A DNA stretch of 64,000 nt from an uncultured Oscillospiraceae bacterium (GTDB lineage: Bacteria; Bacillota; Clostridia; Oscillospirales; Oscillospiraceae), in the NCBI GenBank assembly GCA_947169975.1, contig CAMVRT010000003.1, positions 1-64,000 on the forward strand. Reading direction: 5' to 3'. Below the pieces are notes generated by a model. It saw only the letters and a list, made by a program, of their open reading frames with translations. It was not told the DNA's origin and made no database searches. The position numbers and the translations under genes were made by a program. How positions within the stretch are numbered: the first letter of the stretch is position 1; the number at the start of each line of letters is the position of its first letter. This document shows positions 7,740 through 14,107 of this stretch, piece after piece.

Positions 7740-9296
7740 GTGGTACGATCAACCGTTCGAAAAGCAGTAGCGCTCCTTCTGGCGGCGGCAATGGGACTTG
7801 TCCTGCTGGCAGGCTGTCAGAGCGCGCCTCCCTCCCCGGCTCCAAAACCGGAGCCGGTTACACAGGAACCGCAGCCGGAGCCGGCGGATCACTCCCGCGA
7901 CATTCCCTATACCACCGCATTTGTCACTCCCTCCGCCCCGGAGGGATATGCCACGCCGGACACCATTGCGTTTTATACAGAGGACGAAGATGGCAACGCC
8001 ACCGTGCAAAACGTCTCGCCGGAGGAGATCGCCGCCTTTTCCGCCCAAAGGGAGACGCTGCCCCGCACCGACCATTTTGACAGCTATCTGCCGGAAAACC
8101 TGCTCTCGCTCCTGCCCATTCTGGACTATTCCATCTACCACGGTTACAGCAAGATCTGTATCCCCACTTCGGAATTTACAGGCTCCGAGGTGATCGCCGC
8201 CGACCGATATCTGTGGATGATCTACCACATCAACGGCTCGGGCGTGGCCGGGCGGAACGTGGGCAGCTTTGAAAACGAGGCGGGGGAAACGGTCAACTAC
8301 GTTTTCGTGGCGATCATGGGGCTGAAAAACGCCGGCGCCGCCCACTACCGGGAGGCGCTGGAGGAGGCCGGACGGATCGTGGACTCCGTGCCGGAGGGCT
8401 ACGGAGAGTATGAAACGGCCCTGTATCTGTACCGCTATCTGACGGATAACGTGCGGTATTATTACAAAGGCGGTACCGCATACTACGACGATACGGACTG
8501 GAATCTCCTATACGACGCGCTCATCAAAAAATCCACCGTCTGCGCGGGGTACAGCGAGGCGCTGTACGTGCTGTACAATCTGGCAGGGATCGAATGCTTC
8601 TCCATCGAAGGGTACATCCCCATGAGCGACTACAATGAAAAGCGCTATAACGGGTCGCACATCTGGAACGTCGCCCGGATCAACGGCGTGTATTACGAGT
8701 TCGACCCCACCTGGGATGAGGGATACGGCGTCGCGGACTATCGCTTTTTCGCCGTCTCCACCGAGGATCTGGTGTATTATTACCCGCGGACCATCGACGC
8801 CTTCACCGACGAGTACTGCCCGCCCAGAACGGAGTCCATTTTCCCGCGGATGGAGCCGGGCGACGATTCCATGGATTACCAGCTCCTCGACGCCGCTCTC
8901 GCGACCTGCAACATCTTCCGCTCCAACCCGTCTCTGATGCTCCGCCTCTACGGGTATAAGACGGACGTCAGTAAGCTGAAGGAGACCGACGACGGCTGGA
9001 AAATCACAAAAATCGATTACAATTCGTTCCGTCAGGATATCCTCATCGTCTTCTCTGAGGAGGTGGCCGACGAGCTGTTCGGTAAATACATCCGGAACGA
9101 GCACGGCAAGCTGGCCTACGACCCTCAGGTCTCCGCCAGTCCATTCTATCGTTTGTGCGGCTTGGAGGACGGTGTCCCCGTGGTATATGCCATCGATCCA
9201 CAGGGCCATTCCACCCGGTATCATGTGGAATACTCCATCGGCAGAAGCAGCGTGTCCGCCTATGTTATCGATGCCCTCTCCTTTATCCCGGATTGA
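7740..9296 (+). CDS. Transglutaminase-like cysteine protease-fold lipoprotein
   Basis: A 518-residue exported protein. It begins with a lipoprotein signal (basic start, hydrophobic core, LLAGC lipobox near residue 24) followed by a Pro/Glu linker. A transglutaminase-like core lies near residues 250-340 with the Cys in KKSTVCAGYSEALYVL, the His in GSHIWNVARI and the Asp in YYEFDPTWDEG, in the order expected for the Cys-His-Asp triad. Such domains act as surface peptidases or crosslinkers. The GTG start at 7740 has GGAGG nine bases upstream; the frame stays open further upstream through cdd, which is not coding. The substrate is unknown. Confidence 0.85.
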   Translation: MVRSTVRKAVALLLAAAMGLVLLAGCQSAPPSPAPKPEPVTQEPQPEPADHSRDIPYTTAFVTPSAPEGYATPDTIAFYTEDEDGNATVQNVSPEEIAAFSAQRETLPRTDHFDSYLPENLLSLLPILDYSIYHGYSKICIPTSEFTGSEVIAADRYLWMIYHINGSGVAGRNVGSFENEAGETVNYVFVAIMGLKNAGAAHYREALEEAGRIVDSVPEGYGEYETALYLYRYLTDNVRYYYKGGTAYYDDTDWNLLYDALIKKSTVCAGYSEALYVLYNLAGIECFSIEGYIPMSDYNEKRYNGSHIWNVARINGVYYEFDPTWDEGYGVADYRFFAVSTEDLVYYYPRTIDAFTDEYCPPRTESIFPRMEPGDDSMDYQLLDAALATCNIFRSNPSLMLRLYGYKTDVSKLKETDDGWKITKIDYNSFRQDILIVFSEEVADELFGKYIRNEHGKLAYDPQVSASPFYRLCGLEDGVPVVYAIDPQGHSTRYHVEYSIGRSSVSAYVIDALSFIPD

Positions 9297-9358
9297 CCGG
9301 CCGCTGTGACCGCGCCGCCGCGCCGGGCATAAACTGTCCCGGGAGGAGGTGGCGCAGC

Positions 9359-9583
9359 GTGGCAAAAACGCTGGCCGGTCTGGACGTGGGCGAGACCGCC
9401 CGGGTGAAAGCGGTATCTCTGGACGGCGCCAAGCGCGTCCGGCTGCAGGAGCTGGGCTTTCTCCCCGGCGCCCGGGTCGCCGCTCTGCACGTCAGTCCCT
9501 TCGGCGATCCGGTGGCCTACGCCGTGCTGGACACGGTCATCGCCCTGCGCCGCAGCGACGCGGCGTGTATCGAGATCGAATAA
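9359..9583 (+). CDS. feoA: FeoA family protein (orphan)
   Basis: A 74-residue SH3-like beta-barrel protein. The FeoA pattern is clear: LDVGETARVKAVS, then RLQELGFLPGARVAAL, then FGDPVAYAV and IALRRSDAACIEIE. FeoA normally assists FeoB in ferrous iron uptake. No feoB lies beside it; the gene is followed directly by a terminator. The GTG start at 9359 has GGGAGGAGG upstream. It may serve a FeoB coded elsewhere or be one of the small stand-alone FeoA-domain proteins common in Clostridia. Confidence 0.85.
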   Translation: MAKTLAGLDVGETARVKAVSLDGAKRVRLQELGFLPGARVAALHVSPFGDPVAYAVLDTVIALRRSDAACIEIE

Positions 9584-9616
9584 AAAACGTGCCATCCGCC
9601 GGATGGCACGTTTTTT
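9583..9616. terminator. Bidirectional terminator after feoA
   Basis: AAAACGTGCCATCCG pairs with CGGATGGCACGTTTT, with A-run and T-run on opposite sides. It serves feoA on + and lies beyond the repeat element downstream of the - strand GTPase gene. Confidence 0.9.
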
Positions 9617-9619
9617 CAG

Positions 9620-9930
9620 CTTGTCAAAAAAGCCTCGCAGATAAGTGAGTGCCCAAATCTCTGATTTGGCTGCACGAACTAATGCGTTAGCTGTTCGCGC
9701 CGCGCACGGCGCGAAGACATTTAATCGTATTTTGCCGCGGCGTTAAGTGAGCGCCCAAATCTGTGATTTGGCTGCGCGAACTAATGCATGCGAGCGAAGC
9801 GAGTCGTAGTACGTGGCAAAATACACCTCTCAGACTACGAAGTGTGCGAATTGTCCGCCATTGGCGGACAATGAGTGCGCGCAGTAGGCTGCAAGCCTTT
9901 TGCCTAAAAACGGCGAGCCGTTTTTAGGCA
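9620..9930 (-). repeat. Dispersed structured element, copy A (311 nt)
   Basis: Read on -, the copy begins 2 nt after the GTPase stop with hairpin P0 (TGCCTAAAAACGGC arm, 9901-9930). P1 pairs AGCCTAC (9890-9884) with GTAGTCT (9838-9832). P2 pairs GTATTTTGCC (9824-9815) with GGCAAAATAC (9736-9727). P3 is a hairpin at 9694-9715, and the tail ends GCTTTTTTGACAAG at 9620. The P1 loop holds a private ATTGTCCGCC hairpin, the P2 loop holds one hairpin module, and a second module is inserted between P3 and the tail (9643-9693). This accounts for the whole 9617-9932 gap. Confidence 0.85.
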
Positions 9931-9932
9931 GT

Positions 9933-10862
9933 TTAGAAGGAGACGACCTCCTGCTTGGGCTTCTGGCAGTAGCCGATCTTGCTGACGTACAGCACGGGGC
10001 CTTCTCCCTGATAGGCGGGGGACTCCTCCTTCTTGACGGTGGCGGTGATCTCCACCCAGTCACGGTCTTTAAACTTGTCCATGCCCTTGCCCTTGCAAAC
10101 CAAGGCCAGGAACTGCATATCATTCTCACAGCACACCATGGCGAAGCGGCCGGGCACGTCGGTGCCCTTGAACTTCTTGGAGTGGCACATGAGGGCCTTG
10201 AAGGTCACCTGAACGCCGTCGTAGCTCTCCGGGTGGTCCATCAGATCCACGTACCAGACGCCGTAGTCGTCGTCGGGCACGTCCAGCTTGCCGGAGGACA
10301 GGTCAAACGGCCGCATATCCTCGGTGACGTACTCCTCGCTGGTGCCGTCGGCGTTCTCCAGATAGATGTCGGCGCGGCGGTTCACCATGCGCAGGTTGCG
10401 GCTCCGCAGGGCGGCGCGCAGCTCGGCGTTGCAGCGGTTGAAGATCAGCATGTCCGCGTTGGTGATCTTCTCCATCATCAGCTGGCCCATGTTCTTCACG
10501 TACATCTCGAAGGTGTTGGCGTCCACCAGGGTCATGATCTGATAGAGGATCCAGTTGGCGGGCAGGCCGGTGCGGTACAGGGGCTCGATCATCCACATGC
10601 CGTTGTACTCGATGATGACCTGCTTGGGCTTATACTGCTTCTCCAGTTTCTTGAGAAAGTCCGGCGTCAGCTGCTCCGGATCGTCCACCGTATAGGTGAA
10701 CACGTTGCCCAGCACCTTGGGGTCGTACTCCTCCTCGCCCTCCTCGCAGCAGATCAGCAGCGTCCGGTCATCCCGGGCGAAGCCGTCCTGGAGAATGCCG
10801 TTGATGAAATTGGTCTTGCCGGCGTCCAGAAAACCGGCAACCAGATAGACAGGAATATCCAT
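9933..10862 (-). CDS. COG0523-type GTPase fused to a C-terminal TIGR03943-like domain
   Basis: A 309-residue protein. It starts with a P-loop (VYLVAGFLDAGKTNF) of the CobW/UreG-like SIMIBI class. The CxCC metal motif of true CobW proteins is not seen; a CCEEGEEEYD stretch follows at the matching place. From about residue 215 it carries an OB-like segment (PGRFAMVCCENDMQFLALVC, then DWVEITATV) resembling the C-terminal half of YcgQ/TIGR03943 proteins that partner with YcgR permeases. It follows the His-rich GTPase by 16 nt in one operon, so a joint role in metal handling is likely. The exact metal is unknown. Confidence 0.75.
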   Translation of the reverse strand: MDIPVYLVAGFLDAGKTNFINGILQDGFARDDRTLLICCEEGEEEYDPKVLGNVFTYTVDDPEQLTPDFLKKLEKQYKPKQVIIEYNGMWMIEPLYRTGLPANWILYQIMTLVDANTFEMYVKNMGQLMMEKITNADMLIFNRCNAELRAALRSRNLRMVNRRADIYLENADGTSEEYVTEDMRPFDLSSGKLDVPDDDYGVWYVDLMDHPESYDGVQVTFKALMCHSKKFKGTDVPGRFAMVCCENDMQFLALVCKGKGMDKFKDRDWVEITATVKKEESPAYQGEGPVLYVSKIGYCQKPKQEVVSF

Positions 10863-10878
10863 GGGGTCTCGCTTCTCC

Positions 10879-12057
10879 TTACAGCTTGAACAGCTCTTTC
10901 AGTTTCTCTTCCTTCAGCTCCGAGCCGATGACGCAGATGCGGCCGGTATAGTCCGCCGGGCCGTAGCGTACCTCGTGCTCCTCGGGCACGAAGTCGTAAT
11001 GGAGCCAGCGGCCGTCGGCGGCGGGCACGATGCCCTTGGCCCGGAGGATGGCGCCGTAATCGCCGCTGTCCAGCGCGGTGAGGATGGCATCGATCTCGCT
11101 CTCGGTGTAGCGGCGCACCGTCTCCACGCCCCAGCTGGTGAACACCTCATCGGCGTGGTGATGATGGTGATGGTGGCAGGCGCAGTCGGGATCGTCGCAC
11201 TCCTCGCCGTCATGGTGATGATGGTGATGCTCGTGCTCCTCATCGTGATCATGATGGTGATGCTCATGCTCCGCCTCATCATGATCGTGGTGATGGTGAT
11301 GCTCGTGCTCCTCATCGTCGTGATCGTCGTGATCGTGGTGATGGTGATGCTCGTGCTCCTCATCGTCGTGATCGTGGTGATGGTGATGCTCGTGCTCATG
11401 CTCCGCCTCATCTGCCTCATGCTCGGCGCGCATCTTTTCCAGCATCTCGTCGGCCAGGGAGACCTTCTCCACGGCGGAGAGCACGGTCTTGCCGTCCAGC
11501 TGATCCCAGGGGGTGGTCAGGATGGCGGCGGTGGGGTTCTTTTCCCGCAGCAGCGCCACGGCGGCCTCCAGCTTCTCCTGGCTCAGCTTCTGGGTACGGG
11601 AGAGGATGATGGTGCCGGCAGACTCGATCTGGTTGTTGTAGAACTCGCCGAAGTTCTTCATGTAGACCTTCACCTTGCCGGCGTCGGCCACGGTAACAAA
11701 GCTGTTGAGCTTCATGTCCGGCACGTCCTTGACGGTGTTCTCCACCGCCACGATCACGTCGCTGAGCTTGCCCACGCCGGAGGGCTCGATGAGGATGCGG
11801 TCGGGGTGGAACTGCTGCTGCACGTCCTTCAAAGCCGTGGCGAAGTCGCCCACCAGGGAGCAGCAGATACAGCCGGAGGACATCTCGCTGATCTCCACGC
11901 CGGAATCCTTCAGAAAGCCGCCGTCGATGCTGATCTCGCCGAACTCATTTTCGATCAGCACGATTTTCTCGCCCTGATAGGCCTCGGCCAGCATTTTCTT
12001 GATGAGGGTGGTCTTGCCGGCGCCAAGGAAGCCGGAGACGATGTCAATTTTAGTCAT
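10879..12057 (-). CDS. COG0523 (CobW/ZNG1-like) metallochaperone GTPase with a large His-rich loop
   Basis: A 392-residue GTPase. It has Walker A GFLGAGKTTL, ENEFGEISID, the metal-binding SGCICCS (CxCC) motif near residue 63, and SRTQKLS as the guanine-recognition area. Residues about 217-300 are a linker with more than 40 His mixed with Asp/Glu (for example HDHDDEEHEHHHHH) plus a CDDPDCAC Cys cluster, followed by the CobW C-terminal domain (TSWGVETVRRYTESEIDAIL). Such proteins insert or store zinc or a related metal under limitation. The start at 12057 has AGAAGG eight bases upstream; an upstream ATG at 12114 would fall in the promoter area. Confidence 0.92.
   Translation of the reverse strand: MTKIDIVSGFLGAGKTTLIKKMLAEAYQGEKIVLIENEFGEISIDGGFLKDSGVEISEMSSGCICCSLVGDFATALKDVQQQFHPDRILIEPSGVGKLSDVIVAVENTVKDVPDMKLNSFVTVADAGKVKVYMKNFGEFYNNQIESAGTIILSRTQKLSQEKLEAAVALLREKNPTAAILTTPWDQLDGKTVLSAVEKVSLADEMLEKMRAEHEADEAEHEHEHHHHHDHDDEEHEHHHHHDHDDHDDEEHEHHHHHDHDEAEHEHHHHDHDEEHEHHHHHHDGEECDDPDCACHHHHHHHADEVFTSWGVETVRRYTESEIDAILTALDSGDYGAILRAKGIVPAADGRWLHYDFVPEEHEVRYGPADYTGRICVIGSELKEEKLKELFKL
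11156..11410. repeat. Imperfect tandem repeats coding for the His/Asp/Glu-rich loop
   Basis: On the + strand, units of about 39 nt built from GTGATGGTGATGCTCGTG and CTCATCGTCGTGATC recur four to five times with small changes. They code for the acidic His-rich loop of the GTPase, suggesting growth by slippage or unequal recombination. Confidence 0.8.
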
Positions 12058-12100
12058 AGCAAAAACCTTCTTTTCCCTCGCGCCGGAAAGCCGTGCGCGA

Positions 12101-12149
12101 TAATTTATTTCCAATCAAATTATTATAATTAATTCCCTGAAAAAAACAA
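12101..12149 (-). promoter_or_regulatory. Promoter and possible metal-responsive operator of the GTPase pair
   Basis: On -, TTGTTT (12149-12144), a 16-bp spacer and TATAAT (12127-12122) form a good promoter. Immediately downstream is an inverted repeat TAATTT-N10-AAATTA (12101-12122), placed where a repressor would block initiation. It differs from the palindrome before the Fur-family gene at 20515, so shared control is not shown. Confidence 0.6.
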
Positions 12150-12289
12150 GTAATTTGTGCCGCGATGGGGAAAAATTTACAAAAAGGAAAACATTTTACC
12201 GCCGGGAACTTGCATTTTCGGTGGGAATCCTGTAATCTTTTTGGTTGTGTTCGTCCGAAAAAAAGCGGACGCGCTGCAAGGAGGACGGT

Positions 12290-13702
12290 ATGGAAGGAAT
12301 TGTCAACGGAGTCAAAACGGCCAATGACTGGCTGAACAACATTGTCTGGGGCGCGCCGGCCATGGTGCTGATCCTTGCCACCGGGCTGCTGCTGTCGGTC
12401 ATGACACGGTTCCCCCAGTTTACCCATTTCGGCTACGCCATCAAAAATACCATCGGCAAGGCCTTTGAAAAGAAAAAGGTCGCCGCCGGCGCCGTGTCCC
12501 CCTTCAAGGCCATGTGTACGGCTCTGGCCGCCTCTCTGGGCACAGGCAACATCGCCGGTGTGTCCGGCGCTATCGCTATCGGCGGACCGGGCGCTGTGTT
12601 CTGGATGTGGGTCTCCGCCCTCTTCGGCATGTGCACCAAGTACTCCGAGGTCACGCTGGCCATCCGGTACCGGGAACGAAACGCAAACGGTGAATGGGTG
12701 GGCGGCCCCATGTACTATATTAGGAACGGACTGGGCCGCGGCTGGAGCTGGCTGGCCTACGTGTTTGCTTTTCTGGGCGGCGTGGCCTGCTTCGGCATCG
12801 GCAACATGGCCCAGGTGAACACCATCGCCTCCACCGTCAACTCCGCCGTCAGAGAGTTTACGGTCACCGACGCAGGGCAGCAGAAGACCATCGCCCTGGC
12901 GGTGGGCGTCATCTGCGCCGTCATCATCGCGGTTGTTCTGCTGGGCGGCGTCAGCCGCATCGCCGACGTGTGCGCTCTGCTGGTGCCCGCCATGGCCATC
13001 GTCTATATCCTGGCCTCCTTCACCGTCATCGCACTGAACATTACCGCCGTTCCCGCCGCTTTCGCCGCTATTGTCAAGGGCGCCTTCCACCCCTCTGCCG
13101 TAGCGGGCGGCCTGGCCGGTGTTGGCGTCCGTACCGCCATCCGGAAGGGCGTGGGCCGCGGCATCTTCTCCAATGAGGCGGGTCTGGGCTCGGCGCCCAT
13201 GGCCCATGCCGCCGCCGACGTGGATCACCCTGTGAAGCAGGGCCTGTACGGTATCTTCGAGGTGTTCATGGACACCATTGTGGTCTGCACCATCACCTCT
13301 CTGGTGGTGCTGCTGGGCAACGGCGTGGAGAACATCCACTACGGCACCGATATCGGCGCGCAGCTGACCATCAACGGCTTCCAGAGCGTGTTCGGCGGAC
13401 CGCTGCCCGCCGTGGTGGTGGCCGTCTGCCTGAGTCTGTTCGCCCTGTCCACCATCCTCAGCTGGGGTCTCTACGGCGTGCGGTGCTGGGAGTTCCTCGC
13501 CGGTCCCCGGTCCGTCCGCGTTTTTCAGATATTCTTCGTCATCTTCGTGGTGATCGGCGCCGTCATCAAGCTGGATCTGGCCTGGGGCATCGCCGACACC
13601 CTCAACGGCCTCATGGCCATTCCCAACCTGATGGGTGTGATCCTTTTGAGTCCTGTGGTGGCAAAGCTGACGCGGGAGTACTTCCACTCTCATCGGAGAT
13701 GA
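12290..13702 (+). CDS. Sodium:alanine/glycine symporter, AGCS family
   Basis: A 470-residue transporter with about ten to eleven hydrophobic helices that imports small neutral amino acids with sodium. Family blocks are intact: FPQFTHFGYAIK, TALAASLGTGNIAGVSGAIA (substrate and Na+ binding), GPGAVFWMWVSALFGMCTKY, GGPMYYIRNGLG and the IFSNEAGLGSAPMAHAAA motif. Length is typical (450-480). The start at 12290 has AAGGAGG upstream. It is transcribed divergently from the metal GTPases across a 232-bp AT-richer gap in which only the - promoter is clear. Confidence 0.95.
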   Translation: MEGIVNGVKTANDWLNNIVWGAPAMVLILATGLLLSVMTRFPQFTHFGYAIKNTIGKAFEKKKVAAGAVSPFKAMCTALAASLGTGNIAGVSGAIAIGGPGAVFWMWVSALFGMCTKYSEVTLAIRYRERNANGEWVGGPMYYIRNGLGRGWSWLAYVFAFLGGVACFGIGNMAQVNTIASTVNSAVREFTVTDAGQQKTIALAVGVICAVIIAVVLLGGVSRIADVCALLVPAMAIVYILASFTVIALNITAVPAAFAAIVKGAFHPSAVAGGLAGVGVRTAIRKGVGRGIFSNEAGLGSAPMAHAAADVDHPVKQGLYGIFEVFMDTIVVCTITSLVVLLGNGVENIHYGTDIGAQLTINGFQSVFGGPLPAVVVAVCLSLFALSTILSWGLYGVRCWEFLAGPRSVRVFQIFFVIFVVIGAVIKLDLAWGIADTLNGLMAIPNLMGVILLSPVVAKLTREYFHSHRR

Positions 13703-13710
13703 GCCCCAGC

Positions 13711-13742
13711 ACGCAATTTGGTGTTGCCAACGGCGTTTTTTT
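13711..13742 (+). terminator. Terminator after the AGCS gene
   Basis: ACGC-aat-TTGG, a TGTTG loop, CCAA-cg-GCGT and T7 make a modest hairpin with one internal loop. It overlaps the promoter of the SRP RNA gene. Confidence 0.6.
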
Positions 13743-13752
13743 GTAGTAGAAT
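13724..13752 (+). promoter_or_regulatory. Promoter of the SRP RNA gene
   Basis: TTGCCA (13724-13729), exactly 17 bp, then TAGAAT (13747-13752). A start near 13760 agrees with the folded RNA beginning at 13764. Confidence 0.75.
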
Positions 13753-13763
13753 AGTCGCACGAC

Positions 13764-13904
13764 AGCTCCTCCGCGTGCAGCTGCGGAGCCGGTCTCGCGC
13801 AATGGATACCCACGAATCATGTCAGGCGGGGAACCGAGCAGCATTAAGAGGGACCATCCATGTGCCGCGAGGGCGCCGGCTCCGTGGCTTCATGCGGAGG
13901 AGCT
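13764..13904 (+). ncRNA. ffs: Signal recognition particle RNA (small bacterial type)
   Basis: The RNA that binds Ffh to target nascent membrane proteins. The domain IV hairpin is unmistakable: GTCAGGCGGGGAACCGAGCA (13820-13839) holds the GGAA tetraloop, CGG/CCG stem and the symmetric CAGG/AGCA internal loop. The arms fold into a rod: AGCTCCTCCGC (13764-13774) with GCGGAGGAGCT (13894-13904), GGAGCCGG with CCGGCTCC, CTCGCG with CGCGAG, and ATGGAT with ATCCAT. At about 141 nt with no Alu-like domain it differs from the longer Bacillus scRNA, but it keeps the conserved Firmicutes place just upstream of dnaX. Ends are set by pairing and are approximate. Confidence 0.93.
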
Positions 13905-13910
13905 ATCTTC

Positions 13911-14080
13911 ATCCCGAAAACGCTTCGCTGGTTTTCGGGATGAGTTGGTTTGCGGTCTGCTGCAGCGCACTCGCTTCGCTCGCACGTTTGCAGACCGAGA
14001 TGTATTTTTCTGACGCGCATGTCGTCAGAAAAATGATTTGATATCTTCGCGCCTGCGGGCGCGAAATCTGCGATGCTTTC
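13911..14080 (+). repeat. Dispersed structured element, copy E (170 nt, shortest)
   Basis: It starts 6 nt after the SRP RNA. P0 is the ATCCCGAAAAC / GTTTTCGGGAT hairpin (13911-13941). P1 pairs CGGTCTGC (13953-13960) with GCAGACCG (13990-13997). P2 pairs ATTTTTCTGAC (14004-14014) with GTCAGAAAAAT (14024-14034). P3 is TTCGCGCC-TGCG-GGCGCGAA (14046-14065), and the tail is ATCTGCGATGCTTTC. No AAGT...ACTT hairpin module is present, so this copy shows the bare core. No terminator follows before dnaX. Confidence 0.85.
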
Positions 14081-14107
14081 TCATCTTTCTTTGGGAGGTG
14101 TGCCGGG

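Noticed and set aside
12101-12122. Same regulator acting on the COG0523 pair and on the fur-znu operon
   Set aside because: The two inverted repeats (TAATTT-N10-AAATTA and TGAAAAC-G-GTTTTCA) differ in arms and spacing, so a shared site cannot be claimed.
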